Assembly: GCF_000715075.1 (NCBI RefSeq)
Contig: NC_134102.1
Span: forward strand, 46,323,348-46,387,347
Reading direction: 5' to 3'
Origin: Nicotiana tabacum
Lineage: Eukaryota > Streptophyta > Magnoliopsida > Solanales > Solanaceae
Length of the DNA: 64,000 nt
A model generated the notes under the pieces. It was given only the letters and a program-made list of their open reading frames with translations. It did not search any database and was not told where the DNA came from. Of this stretch, positions 33,672 through 46,629 are shown piece after piece. Both the position numbers and the translations under genes were made by a program. How positions within the stretch are numbered: the stretch's first letter is position 1; every line of letters starts with the position of its first letter.

Positions 33672-34739
33672 TGCACGTCTTGGATCAGTGTAAGTATTTT
33701 TGACTCGGATTTGTTCATTATTCATGATTCCATCTTAGTTTTTATCATTTATTTTGTGGATTAAAGTGAAGAAAATGGGGATTTTAGTAAAAACTTCCTA
33801 AAATGAAGAATGGGGATTTGAAGGTCGTTTGAGGTCGGAATTGGAAGAATTTTGTATGGTTGGACTCGTAATTGAATGGGTATTCAAAAATTGTGAATTT
33901 TATCTAGTTTCGAGGTGCGTTCTCGGGTTTGACTTTTTGGGTTGACTAGGGTCACCCTCTCATGTTTCTCTCTTGATGGTGTACTAGCGGATATTGAGGA
34001 AAATTGATCAGTGGTTTAGTTTGGATATGGAAAGATTGAGGATATCTGGCCAGTGTTTGTTTGGATTTTTGCATTTCATCTTTACTTGCAATTTCAATGG
34101 TTAACTATATGATATAACTGCATAGTATCTCTATATGTGGAACATTGACTGAGCAGAGTATTTGAGTAACTATATACATACACACAGAGATGTTTCTTCT
34201 TGTGCTTTATGACTTGATTTTATTATTGTCCTGTACTTGTTAAAATGATGAAATTGTACAGGTTATAGCTGGTATCATTTATAGTTCTTGCTTATTTTAC
34301 CTCGCCGGGGTTAGTTACGATACTTATTGAGTACATTGGATCGGTTGTACTCATAATACACTCTGTACTTGATTGTGTAGATCCAGGTATGGGGACCAGT
34401 TATCAGCAATAGACTTACTTGTGGGACTGAGCTTCGAAAGGCGAGGTAAAGTTGCATTCTTGGCTACAGTTTTTACTTGTCTTTTCTTATGTATTGTTAT
34501 TTTAGTTCAGATAGCATGGCTATTTAGTTTTCAAACTTGTATTCCAATGTAGATCTCATGACTCCGTATTTACCAATTTTTGGGGGATCTATCCTGTATT
34601 AGCAGTATCCTGTCATATTGTGATTTCATATGCTATTTCTATAATTTTTTGTTGTTTTGGTTCTTTATTGTTAAATTTCGCCTTGCCTGGCTGGTGTGTT
34701 AGGAGATATCACGACGGGTTGGGATTTTAGGTCGTGACA
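33672..34739 (+). mobile_element. Element D 5' LTR, right part
   Basis: It continues the LTR broken at 23374 and ends in TAGGTCGTGACA. Compared with the 3' LTR it lacks about 700 bp: 'gggttgact' (33940-33947) is joined directly to 'agggtcaccctct', whereas in the 3' LTR these lie at 40391 and 41105. Confidence 0.88.
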
Positions 34740-34742
34740 AGT

Positions 34743-34754
34743 TGGTATTAGAGC
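34743..34754 (+). other. Primer-binding site of element D
   Basis: TGGTATTAGAGC, one change from the initiator-Met site TGGTATCAGAGC, three bases after the LTR. Confidence 0.88.
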
Positions 34755-34936
34755 TACGTTCATAGGTATTACGAGTCGTGAGCAAGTTTAGTAGAGTATT
34801 ACGGATCGGTACGGAGACGTTTGTACTTATCTTCGAGAGGCTATCGAACTGTTAGGAAAACTTTACTTTCTTGTATTATTATCGTGCGGACTTGTTATTT
34901 TCGAAAGTTAACCTTGACCCTTCTATTCTCTCACAG

Positions 34937-36240
34937 ATGGTGAGAACACGTTCTATCGGATCAGGGAGACGGCCACCAGTACCACTAGTTAGGGTCTCGG
35001 TAGAGGCCGAGGTGTGGCTCGTACTAGAGCCAGAGCAGCACCTGTGGAGCCACCAGTTGCTCCAGCTCAAGAGCAGGTACCAGATGTGGTTGAGCCGGTA
35101 GGACCAGCTCAGGCACCAGCAGTGCCCATTGTTATTCCTGGCCTTCAGGAGGCCTTAGCCCAGATTTTGACTGTGTGCATGAGCTTGGCACATGCAGTCT
35201 CAGTTCCAGCTGCACCAACCACTTCACAGGCTGGAGAAGGTGCCCAGACTCCTGCCGCCCGTAACCCACAACAGCTAGCTCAGGACACCATCCACCGGGT
35301 GTATTACAAGTTCAGCCGGAGTCTGCCCCTAGGGCCGAGGTTGGCCCCCACATGAGTGATGATGAGCAGAAGAGACTGGAGCGATTTGGGAGGCTTAAGC
35401 CTCTAGAGTTTTAGTGGAGCAGAGTCGGAGGATGATTAGGATTTTATAGACTGGTGTCAGCGGATTCTTCGCACAACGGGTATTTTTGGATACTAGTGGG
35501 GTTTCATTTACTACATTTCAACTGACAGGGGAAGCTTACCGATGGTGGTAGGCTTATGAGTCAAGTAGGCCAGTTTATGCAGCGTCACTTACATGGCATG
35601 AGTTCTCAGTTCTCTTCTTAGAGAAGTTTGTCCCACAGACTCGCAAAGAGGAATCGCATAGGAAGTTTGAGAAGCTATGCCAAGTGGGTATGACCGTGAC
35701 CCCGTACGAGATGAGGTTTTCAGAGTTGGCTCATCACGTAGTAAGGTTGGTTCCCACTGAGACGGAGAAGATTAGGAGGTTCATCTATGGCCTCAACTAT
35801 AGATTACGCTTCATTATGGATCGAGAGGTTGCAACGGGTGCGAGGTTTGACGAGGTGGTCAAAATTGCAAGACGCTTAGAGCTGGTTTGCAGGCAGGAGC
35901 GGGAGGAACGGGAGGCCAAGAGGCCTCGTAGTTCTGGTGGTTTCAGTAGTGTCTCATTTGGAGGCTAGTGCTTTCAGAAGAGGTTGTTCCTCTAGACCTG
36001 TTCAGGCAGCTCATCATGTTCCTCGTGGTTCTTATGTTAGCCATAGTTCCTACAGTGCATGCCCAGTTCAGTCACCATTCAATGTGTTGCAGGCACAGAT
36101 CTCTTACCCTGCTTCATCTGCTTAGGGTTCCACAAGTAGCTATTCAGATCATCAAGGTCAACAGCTCCGTCAGATGAGGGGTTGTTTTGAGTACGGGGAC
36201 TTGAGTCATCTCAAGAGGGATTGCCCCAGACTATTAGGTA
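34937..36240 (+). pseudogene. gag: Decayed gag of element D
   Basis: ATGGTGAGAACACG follows 'attctctcacag'. The frame shifts by about 35010 to a Pro/Ala-rich stretch (35014-35355), shifts again, has stops at about 35413 and 35434, and returns for 'YEMRFSELAHHVVRLVPTE' and the Arg/Glu-rich tail (35684-35968). The zinc knuckle at 36183-36224 reads C-F-E-Y-G-D-L-S-H-L-K-R-D-C: the second Cys has become Tyr, a G-to-A change. The gene is not functional. Confidence 0.8.
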
Positions 36241-36389
36241 GGGTTCCACAGCAGAGTTCCCAGCCTATGACTCCAACACCATCAGCTACACCACCCGCAC
36301 AGCCCACTCAAAAGGGGCCTAGTCTGCTCGAGGCTGCCCGAGAGGGGGAGGTCGATCAGGTGGTGGTCAGGCCCGCTACACATTTCCAA

Positions 36390-37100
36390 CCAGGCTAGAG
36401 GCAGTTGCTTCTGATACTGTGATCACAAGTATTGTTTCAGTATGCCACGGGGATGCTTCAATATTATTTGACCCTAGTTCCATTTATTGATATGTATCAT
36501 CATACTTTGCACATTATTTGGATATGCCCCGTGATTCTTTAGTTATGCTTGTTCATGTATCGACACTGTTGGGTGATTCTATTGTTGTGGATCGTGTGTA
36601 TCGGTCATGTGTGGTGACTATCGGGGCATTAGAGATGAGAGTTGATCTCTTACTAATTAGCATAGTGGATTTTAACGTGATTCTAGGCATGGATTGGTTG
36701 TCACCATGTTACGCTATCCTGGATTGTCACGCTAAGACGGTGACGTTGGCGATACCGGGATTGCCTAGGGTTGAGTGGAGAGGTTCTCTAGACTATGATC
36801 CCAATAGAGTGATTTCAAATTTGAAGGCCTAACGGATGTTTGGGAAGGTATGGCTGGCATATTTGGCCTTTGTGAGGGATGTTGATGTTGATGTTTCTAC
36901 CGTTCAGTCAGTTACGGCAGTGAGAGACTTTCCATATGTGTTTCCTGCAGACTTACGGGCATGCCACCCGATAGGGACATTCATTTTGATATTGTACTGG
37001 TTTCGTGCACTCGGCCTATATCTATTCCTCAGTATCGTATGCCACCAACAGAGTTGAAAGAATTAAAGGAGCTGCTTCAAGAACTTCTTGATAAGGGGTA
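36390..37100 (+). pseudogene. pol: Element D protease region
   Basis: The retropepsin motif reads D-P-S-S (Asp at 36470) instead of the D-P-G-S of elements C and G, so the active-site Gly is lost. 'FNVILGMDWLSPCYAILDC' follows near 36671. A TAA at 36830-36832 and a frame change near 36955 break the link to RT. Confidence 0.78.
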
Positions 37101-38420
37101 TATTAGACCAAGTGTGTCGCCTTAGGGTCCACCGGTCCTATTTGTGAAGAATAAGGATGGTACTATGCGGATATGCATTGATTAAAGGCAGTTGAACAAA
37201 GTTACCATTAAGAACAAGTATCTTTTACCACGCATTGATGACTTATTTGACCATCTTCAGGGAGCTAGAGTGTTTCAAAGATTGATTTGAGGTCAGGGTA
37301 TCATCAGTTGAAGATTTGGGATTCTGATATGCTGAAGATGGCATTCATGACCCGCTATGGTCACTACGAGTTTCTTGTGATGTCATTTGGGCTGACCAAT
37401 GCCCTAGCAACCTATATGCATTTAATGAACAGCGTGTTCCAGCCGTATCTTGATTCCTTCATCAAAGTATTCATTGATGATATATTGGTGTACTCACGCA
37501 GCCAAGAGGATCATGAGCAGCATCTGAGGATTGTACTCCAGACTTTGAGGGAGAAGAAGTTATATGCTAAATTCTCCAAGTGTGAGTTTTGGCTCAATCG
37601 GTGGCGTCCTTGTGGCATATGGTGTCTAGCGAAGGGATCAAGGTAGATCTGAAGAAGATTGAGGCAGTTCAAAGTTGGCCCAGACCGTCTTCAGCTACAG
37701 AGATTCAGAGCTTCTTGGGTTTGGCGGGTTATTATTGTCATTTTGTAGAGATTTCTCGTCCATTGCTGCACCTTTGACTAGGTTGACCAAGAAGGGTGCC
37801 CCATTCAGGTGGTCTAATGAGTGTGAGGAGAGCTTTCAAAAACTCAAGACTCCCTTGACCACAGCTTCGGTTCTAGTTTTGCCTTCAGCATCGGGTTCAT
37901 ATACTGTTTATTGTGATATTTCTTAGATTGGTATTGGGTGTGTCTTGATGCAGGAGGGTAGGGTGAATTCTTATGCTTCATACTAGTTGAAGCCCATGAG
38001 AAGAACTACCATGTTCATGATCTAGAGTTGGCAGCCATTGTTCACGTATTGAAGATTTGGAGGCATTATCTCCATGGCTTGTCTTATGAGGTATTCACAG
38101 ATCATCGGAGTCTACAACACTTGTTTAAGAAGAAGGATCTAAATTTGAGGCAGTGGAGGTGGTTGGAGCTGTTAAAAGACTATGATATCACCATTTTGTA
38201 TCATCTTGGGAAGGCCAATATAGTGGTTGATGCCTTGATTAGAAAGGTTGAGAGTATGGGTAGACTTGCATATATTCCAGTTGGTGAGAGGATGTTATCA
38301 TTGAATATTAAGGGCTTGGCCAATCAGTTTGTGAGGCTAGATGTTTCGGAGCCCAGTCGGGTTTTTTCTTGCGTGATTTATCAGTCTTCTTTGTATGAGC
38401 GCATCAGAGAGAGTTAGTAT
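37101..38420 (+). pseudogene. pol: Element D reverse transcriptase and RNase H
   Basis: Motifs appear in three frames: '[19 protein letters not shown]' (37289), catalytic F-I-D-D at 37469-37480, 'FLGLAGYY' (37711), then RNase H pieces 'YTVYCDIS' (37900) and '[21 protein letters not shown]' (38091). Stops and small indels occur near 37125, 37184, 37275, 37600, 37740, 37925 and 37985. The catalytic RT residues survive, but the reading frame does not. Confidence 0.8.
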
Positions 38421-39872
38421 GACGGCCCTCATTTGCTTGTCCTTAAGGACACGGTGACCACAATAATGTCAAGGAGGTTTCTACTGGAGATGACGGGGTG
38501 TTGCGGATGCAGGGTCGGATTTGTGTGCCCAATGTGGATGGGCTACGTGAGTTGATTCTTGAAGAGGCTGACAGTTTGCGGTATTCCATTCATCCGTGTG
38601 CCGCTAAGATGTATTAGGATTTGAGGTTGCACTATTGGTGGAGGAGAATTATGAAAGATATAGTAGAGTTTGTGACTCGGTGCTTGAACTGTCAGCAGGT
38701 GAAGTACAACCATCAGAGGCCGAGCGGTTTGCTTCAAAGACTTGAGATTCCTGAGTGGAAGTGGGAGTGGGTTACTATGGATTTCTTTATTGGGCTCCCA
38801 TGGACTTTGAAGAAATTCGACGCAATGTGGATTATTGTGGATAGACTGACCAAGTCTTCCTACTTCATTCCGGTTGTGACTACCTACTTTTCTGAGAGGT
38901 TGGCTCAGATATATATCTGTGAGATTGTTCGTCTTCATGGTCTGCCGGAGTCCATTATTTTTTATTGAGGCACGCAGTTCACATCGCCATTTTAGAGAGC
39001 AGTGCAATGAGAGTTAGGCACGTGGGTTGAGTTGCGTATAGCATTCCACCTCCAGACGAATGGACAGTTAGAGAGAACCATTCAGATCTTGTAGGACATG
39101 TTACACGCCTGTGTTATGGATTTCGGGGGTTCTTGGGATCCATTCTTACCACTTACAGAGTTTGCCTACAATAATAGCTACCAATCGAGTATTCAGATGG
39201 CTCCTTAATAGGCCTTATATGAGAGGCAGTGTCGTTCTCCAGTTGGTTGGTTTGAGCCGGGAAAGGCTAGGTTGTTGGGCACTGATTTGGTTCGGAATTC
39301 CTTGGAGAAAGTCAAGTTGATTTAGGATCGGCTTCGTACACGGCAGTCTAGGCAGAAGAGCTATGCTGATTGGAAGGTTCGTGATGTTACATACATGGTA
39401 GGTGAGAAGATTTTGCTCAAACTTTTGCCCATGAAGGGTGTGATGAGATTCAGGAAGAAGGGAAAGTTGAGCCCTCGGTATATTGAGCCTTTTGAGGTGC
39501 TTGAGAGGATTGGAGAAGTGGCTTACAAGCTTGCATTGCCACCTAGTCTATCGGGTGTTCCCCTAGTGTTTCATGTTTCTATACTCCGGAAATATTATGG
39601 TGACCCATCCCATGTGTTGTACTTCAGCACGGTACAACTAGAAAGGGACTTGACTTATGATGAGGAGCTGGTGGCCATTTTGGATCGGCAAGTTCGAAAG
39701 TTGAGATCAAAGAACATAGTTTCAGTGAAAGTTCAATGGAGAGGCCATCCAGTCGAGGAGGCTACTTGGGAGACCGAACGGGATATGCGGAGCAGTTATC
39801 CATACCTATTTGAGACTCCAGGTACGATTCTAGACCAGTTCAAGGACGAACATTTATTTAAGAGGGAGAGAA
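38421..39872 (+). pseudogene. pol: Element D integrase and chromodomain
   Basis: The zinc finger end 'CLNCQQVKYNHQRPSG' lies near 38680 and the core start 'VTMDFFIGLPW' near 38772. The second catalytic region reads 'ESIIFY*G' at about 38950, so its Asp is lost. 'SYQSSIQMAP' near 39178 gives the ancestral Gln codons for the stops seen at the same sites in element C. From 39395 one frame runs through 'KLSPRYIEPFEVLERIGEVAYKL' to the chromodomain (about 39650-39830, 'EEATWETERDMRSSYPYLF'). The frame ends at TGA 39875-39877, which uses the first bases of the 3' LTR. The polypurine tract is 'aagagggagagaa' (39860-39872). Confidence 0.8.
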
Positions 39873-41899
39873 TGTGACGATCCAGCCGGTCGTTTTATGT
39901 ACTATAGCCTCGTTCCCCTGTTTATTTCTTATTCTATGTTCATTTGTGGTTATTTGAGTTTGCGAAGGGGAATTTTGGCTTAAGGCGAAGTCGTGCTTCG
40001 CGAACGCGAGGCTTCTTCCGTGTTCGCGAAAGGTAAGCACCCAGACACGATATTAAAAAGTCATTTCGAGGGTTAGAATTATTATACCATATTTTGAGTT
40101 GTAGAGCTCGATTTGGGTCGATTTTGGAGGGAATTTTCATGTCTTGAATAGGAGTAAGTGCTTTTGACTCGGATTCATTCATTATGCATGATTCCATCTT
40201 AGTTTTTATCATTTATTTGGTGGATTAAAGTGAAGAAAATGGGGATTTTAGTAAAACCTTTCTAAAATGAAAATAGGGATTTGAAGGTCGTTTTGATGTC
40301 AGAATTGGATGACCTTTTATGGTTGGACTCGTAATTGAATGGGTATTCGGCATTTATGAATTTTTTCAGGTTCCAAGGTGTGGGCCCCGGGTTGACTTCG
40401 ATTCGGATCATCCGGAGGTCGATAGACGGGAGTAGGGCTTGTTAGAGGAATGATTTAGCTTGCTTGAGGTAAGTATCTTATCTAAAGTTGGTTGATGTAT
40501 TAGTTGCCTGAATTATTTGTGATAGCTACATGTTATGGGTGGCGCATATGTGTGGGGTTGAGTCCATATGCGTGCACCGGGGTATTATTTCCATGCTCGG
40601 ATAGTGCTTAGGCTATGACATGCATTGAAATGATTGCTAAGCTTCAAGTTGAGATGTTTCTCCTATTTGTACTCGTGAGCTATTTGTACCATATTTGCGA
40701 TATCGTTGAGGTTATTCTCCCGATTGAACCTGATAAACTGTTATTTCTTGATGAAAATTATTTGTTCTAGCTGTGATAGCACACCTTGCATATGTCTACA
40801 CTATAGCATGTTATTTATACTAGTCCAGGAGTATGAAACTTGATAATTATTGATCATGTACATGTATTCCCGCATATTTGCTTTCTCTGTGTTATGAGCT
40901 GGACTGGTAACCCATGACTATGTCAGGCGGATTCTGATTATTAGCACGTGAGTTGTCCGTGCTAATCCAATTATTAATATTATTAGCAAGTGAGTTGTCT
41001 ATACGATTGATTCTATTAGTATGTGAGTTGTCCATGCAGCACGTGAGTTGTCCGTGCAGTACGTGAGTTATCCGTGCAGCGTGTGGATATGGATCCATCC
41101 CCCTAGGGTCACCCTCTTATGTTTCTCTCTTGATGGTATACACGCGAATATTGAGGAAAAATGATCAGTGATTTGGTTCGGTATGAAAAGGTTGAGGAAA
41201 TCTGGCTAGTGTTTGTTTGGATTTTTGCATTTCATCTTTACTTGCAATTTTCGTGTTTAACTACCTGATTTAACTGCATAGTATATCTATATGTGGAATA
41301 TTGACTGAGCAGAGTATTTGAGTAACTGTACACATACACACACATATGTTTATTCATGTGCTTTATGACTTTATTTCATTATTGTTCTGTACTTGTTAAA
41401 ATGATGAAACTATACAGGTTATAGCTAGTATCATTTATAGTTCTTACTTCTTTTACCTCGCCGAGGTTAGTTACAATACTTATTGAGTACATTCAGTCGG
41501 TTATACTCATACTACACTCTGCACTTAATTGTGCAGATCTAGGTGTGGGGACCAGTTATCAGCAGTAGACTTTCTTGTTGGACTGAGCTTCGAGAGGCGA
41601 GGTAGAGCTGCATTCTTGGCTGCAGTTTTGACTTGTCTTTTCTTATGTATTGTTGTTTCAGATCAGACAGTATGGCTATTTAGTTTTGAGACTTGTATTT
41701 CGATGTAGAGCTCATGACTCTATATTTATCAGTTTCTGGGGGATTTATCTTGTATTAGCACTATCTTGTCATATTGAGATTTCACACTTATGTTATTTCT
41801 ATAAATTTTTGCTGTTTTGGTTCTTTATTGTTATATTTCTGCTTGCCTGGCCGGTGTGTTAGACACCATCACGATGGGTTGGGATTTTGGGTCGTGACA
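39873..41899 (+). mobile_element. Element D 3' LTR with internal deletion
   Basis: It starts TGTGACGATCC and ends GGGTCGTGACA. Near 39958 it jumps from the start of the LTR to sequence found at 23205 in the 5' copy, a loss of about 850 bp that removes most of the GCGTTCGCGA block. It keeps the 700 bp lost from the 5' LTR. The base after it starts ATTAG, against ATTAA before the 5' LTR (22278-22282), a probable target duplication with one change. Confidence 0.88.
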
Positions 41900-43224
41900 A
41901 TTAGGTTGGGCAATATATTTAGTTCAATTTATCATATGATTGTCCGATTTGGATTGAATAGCATTCTTTCAACTTTGATACTTGGTAATAGACTCATTTG
42001 TTCTACTTTTACACTTTACCATATTAGTTTTACTATCCTTGGTATTACTTTGTTGCATTTTCTATTACATGTATTACCATACTTAAATTTAATTTTATAA
42101 ATAATTTTTGTAGGCATCATAATTATAGTTAATCATCTTTACTCTTTACAAAATTAATTCTTTAAATCAAACTCCATACACTTGTCCTATTATACACACT
42201 TTCGGAAATAATTCTTTACATACATTCATTCATTTTAAAACAAAACACGTTCGCACTTTATTAGAATCGCAAGACACCATATTTATACCCTCTTTTACTT
42301 TACTTCACTTGTTATAAATTATCCTCTATTATACTACCTATTTTGTCAAGTACATACACCGCTTATTTTTTATAATATTTTACTCAATTAATTTTTTTAA
42401 AATATAAAATCGCATTCTTTATATCTTGTACGTTAATTTTAAAACATTATTCTTTCATACACTTTTTTTTAATCTACATTTTATTACACATACATATAAA
42501 TACTCACATTTTATTTAGCTTGCCACATAACTAATTATTTATTATTTATTAATTTATTTTCATAATTTTCTTGTAAATATTAAACTAACTCTTTTACCTT
42601 ATTCATTATACAAAAATTATTCAATGATAATTCCTTCTTTTTTTAAAACTTTTGTTCAATCATTTTCTTGACAAATTTTCTTACATTTTAGTCTTTATCT
42701 TAAAATTGTTAACCTTGATCAGAACCAAAGTTCTTTTGAGATTATTCCTTTTAACTCAAAGTTTATTTGATTAATTTATATATACTTTATTTATTAATAC
42801 ACTCTCTTCACATTTCACTAGTCATCAAAAAATCTATTTTTTTTTACATACTATATTCACACCCTTGTATATATATTCTGTTTTACATAAGTATTCATAT
42901 ATATCATTTCAAATCTCTTTCATAATTATTTATAAATATTAAATTAATTTTTTCTTTGCCTAATCCCTTATTTAATCAATCAAGTCCAACCGGAATCACA
43001 TTTTTTGGATCTTGAGGGATGCCTAACCCCTTCCCCTAGATAACTTGAATCCTTGCCTAGAATCTCAATGGTTTCGCATACCATAATCAAAGTGTACATT
43101 ATATAGTGTAGTATAGGTGTCCTAGTGTACCTTAAATACTAGGCGGCAACTCTAAACTCTAATTAACTATGTAGAGTACCATAAATTATATGTTGTCTTA
43201 TTTCGTGTAAAATAAGGTGCAACA
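41900..43224 (+). mobile_element. AT-rich DNA ending in a Tat/Ogre-like LTR 3' end
   Basis: 41900-42960 is very AT-rich with no recognisable feature. 42980-43224 carries phrases I associate with LTR ends of Tat/Ogre Gypsy elements: 'ttttggatcttgagggatgc', 'gtgtcctagtgtacctt', 'ctaggcggcaactct', and the terminal 'ggtgcaaca'. No start, primer site or partner LTR is visible. Confidence 0.4.
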
Positions 43225-43570
43225 GGAAGTATCAGCATTAGCTTTCAGACTGTCAGCTAAACCCATATAGAACCTTTGTCCTAAAATCTAATCTGGAATA
43301 CCATGGTGGGGAAACTTCACCAACTTTCCCTTGAATCGTTCCCAAGTCTCTTGTAGAGTTTATATCGGCTTCTACCTGAATTACAAAATCTCATCAATCT
43401 GCTTCGCAGTCTTATTGGGGGGATAGAACTTGTTCAAGAATTGTTTAACTAATTCCTCTCAAGTGTTTATGGAATTGATGGGGAGCGAATTTAACCAAGT
43501 CTGAGCTTCTTCAGTCAATGCGAATGGAAACAATAAGAGCCGAATTGCTTCTGGTGTCAGTTAGACAGCC
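43225..43570 (-). pseudogene. gag: Fragment of an Athila/Tat-type Gypsy gag
   Basis: Read on the - strand, pieces spell the Retrotrans_gag core: 'TEEAQTWLNSLPINS', then 'WEELVKQFLNKFYPPNKTAK', 'TLQETWERFKGKLVKFPHHG' and 'RFYMGLADSLKANAD', with stops between them. The order and spacing match gag of the OTA branch (Athila/Tat) and not the chromovirus gags elsewhere in the window. It is bounded at 43225 by the Tat-like LTR end in the opposite orientation. Confidence 0.6.
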
Positions 43571-44151
43571 TCTGAGTGACACAAATGGATAAAAAAAATT
43601 CTTTAAGAGATGTAGTGGATCCTCTAGGACCAGAGAACAACCCATTATTCTACAGCAGGTGCAACATATTGTTCGAGATTTTGAATGTCTCCGCTTGTAT
43701 CTGAGGGACTGCAATTGCGATTGCCAGTTGTGAGCGGTGGGTTGAGCCCAATCATATAGAGAAACTTCTGGCACAAGAGATGCCACCGCAAATCATATAG
43801 AGAAACTTCCGGCATAAGAGATGCCACCGCTCTATTTTTTGGATCGCCTAATTATTTCTATTATACCCGTTGTTATTCTCGACGTCACCCATTTCAATTT
43901 TGATTCGGTCGTTAGGTTTTTATTGTTATTTGTTTCTCTTGTTTGCCTGATTCAATGCCCTATAAGCTTTTTTAGGTTCCAGTAATACTTCGAACAATTC
44001 AGCAGTTCTTGAGGAGTTCCTAGGCATATGCATGTGACATACAAGATTGCAAACATTAAAGTTCCAATGAATTTAGACTTTATAATCAAGAAAATTGACA
44101 AAACAAAGAATTCTAGCAATCCTCCTAACAGTAATCAATAACACCGTTAAT
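43571..44151 (-). other. Decayed 5' internal region of the Athila-like element
   Basis: It includes a 41-bp direct duplication (43750-43790 and 43791-43830, the 'aatcatatagagaaacttc' phrase). Otherwise I see only weak coding-like sequence with stops. Confidence 0.4.
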
Positions 44152-44169
44152 TCTCCAGCAATGACGCCA
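44152..44169 (-). other. Primer-binding site, tRNA-Asp type, of the Athila-like element
   Basis: On the - strand it reads TGGCGTCATTGCTGGAGA. It resembles the TGGCGCCGTTGCCGGGGA site used by Athila-like elements, with four changes. It lies five bases after TGATCA, a possible LTR end. Confidence 0.55.
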
Positions 44170-44174
44170 AAATT

Positions 44175-45041
44175 TGATCACGTCCAACTATGCTTTATAA
44201 AAGGACTAAGCGATCGCTGTAAATATAATTCGATCTTAAAGTCTGGAGTCTAATCCCGCAGAGAATTAATCTATTAACTATAATTGTTTGTCTTACAAGA
44301 ATTCAGTTAATCAATCTCTAGAGTTTGTAAATATCAAGTTGTTGCTCTTTTAGTATTACAGGCAAGTAGTAACAAAACAGTAAATATTACTAATAGAACT
44401 AAGTGTTGTAGACAAGAATGAGAAAGCCTAGAATTATGATATCCCCAATTGTCAGAATACTCCCTGTTATGTCTCCTATAATTTTGTCTAATTTTTCTAT
44501 ATAGATCATGAGAGCTCCAGTTATTTTACTTCTCTCTCGAGTAACTAAAATAATTTAATAACTGCATTCTCTCGAGTTACGCTAGTTGCCCTTTTTCTTA
44601 CTGCTCACCATGATCACGTCACGGGTTTCATTATCTCTAGATCCACCATTAAACCCTTTGTATTGATCTCTTATATACTTTAGGAGTAACGTTGTTAACA
44701 TCCCCCTAAATATGCATTGTTTCTTAAGTGATATACACTAGATAGAAACCAGTAATTGATGATCATTCAATTAGCTCAATTAAGTATGTAGTTGAATACA
44801 TAGAGAAATTCAAAGGCAAAATTATATTGAAATATAACGATAGTTCATCCTCCAAAAAGTCCAATAAAACTCTAGATAAAAGTTTAGCTACTCATGACCA
44901 ACAATCATATGCATAATTGAAAGCATTAAACTACAAACTAGAAAGAATTGGAAGAATAATTTGTGCAAAATCTATTGCTTGCAATTGTTCCACTCGTATT
45001 TTCCTCTTCAAAACTTGTCTAATCTCTAAATAGTTAAGTTT
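44175..45041 (-). mobile_element. Probable 5' LTR of the Athila-like element
   Basis: On the - strand it ends in ACGTGATCA before the primer site. Its start is not identified; it is cut at 45041 by element E. No coding sequence is seen. Confidence 0.45.
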
Positions 45042-46629
45042 TGTCACAACCCAAAATCCAACTAGTCTTGATGGCACCTAACTCAACCCGCTAGGTAAGC
45101 CAATTAATAATTATCCAATTTAATAAGATTTATTAAGAGAATAAATGATAATACAACTACTTTTATACAAAGAATTTCCCAAGGACTGGTAGTACAAATC
45201 ATGAGTTTCTAAGATTTAGATTTTTACAAAACTGAATTGAAATAATTACAATATCTGTTTGAAATATAAATAAACGAAATTCGAATCTAACGCTACCAAG
45301 GACAAGTGATAGCCATAATTAGAATGCAGGTACATCTTCAAATCCAGCTCCCGCTGTACACAGCAATATCAGCATCCAACGCAAGGTGCAGAAGTGTAGT
45401 ATGAGTACAAACGACTCCATGTACTCAATAAGTAACAAACCTAACCTTAGGTTGAAAGTAGTGACAAGCTGGGACAAGGGTCAGAGTCCAACTCCAATAA
45501 CCAATCTCAGTTCATAACAATATAAAAAAAATGGTAATGGAAAATAACTCAGAGATAAGATGCTTAACTCGTTCACAGTTACGGAAAATAGACATGTTTT
45601 TCGAGTATAACAGTAAATCCCAAATCCCAAGACACACGAATCTAACACAAAAGATCATATCTCAACATAATTTCGCTGCAATGCGTGACCCCGTCCAAAC
45701 ACAGGTCCACATGAAATACCTCAAGCCACAATGCTCAAAACCAACAACCACGCATAATTTGACATCAAGTACACAAAGTGCATGGCCATAACCATGAAGA
45801 ACCAACCAATACATTTTACCACAACCGGAAAAGACCGTAACCAAGGCGCAATCAACCATTCCATACCCCAATCACCATCTTGCTTGAATTCTGCTATAAG
45901 GTCCTAACAGAACCGCACCATGTGTGCATACAACCAAAAAATCACAACCTCTCGTAGAATATAGGAGTAACACATAGAACGTATCATATGCGAATGAGAT
46001 CAATTCTAACCGAATGGCACAACCCTCAATAATAGCAATACGGAGTCAACCAATCCGACCCGGTGTAGGATACACATCCTCATTAGGCCTACCAATGGGC
46101 CCCAAATCAACCCTAGTCATCCACAAATAGTTAAATAACCCTCCTAAATTCCACAATGACCTAACCATAATGCATGCCATCATCTGGCTAGCTTTAGCCA
46201 TATATTCACAGTCCACAACCATGAAATAATCTGCTTCTGAGAATTCTCATTCTCTAAATCCATAGAACACACGAATCACCATGTCTGATCCCAACTCCAC
46301 CGCCCGAATGTCTAACACGTCTCTCACACACGATCATCCCACAAGGAATACTTCTAAAATTCTTCCATGTCGCATAGCAAAACTCTAAATATAAGCAGTC
46401 AATTAACCAGGCGAGTACCGCAATACTAATGAAGCATCCATAAGTCAAACTCAGCGCGCCTTTCGAATGTACACTCTCCTCAGGCAATATCAAGTAGTAA
46501 TATCATTCATCTAGTCATCTAGAACCTTCCATGTTACCTAATAATTCATGGCCCTCATTTCAAAATGGAACTGTGACCTTGCACAGCCAATCTCAATGCC
46601 ACACAACACATCGCATCTATCATGCCATC
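45042..46629 (-). mobile_element. Element E, left part: 3' LTR end and internal DNA
   Basis: On the + strand it starts TGTCACAACCCAAAATCC, so on the - strand this is an LTR end GGATTTTGGGTTGTGACA of the D-like type. 45042 to about 45455 matches the second LTR copy at 53394-53806. Beyond that the sequence to 46629 has no motif and no long ORF. It is interrupted at 46629 by element F and resumes at 51302. Confidence 0.7.
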
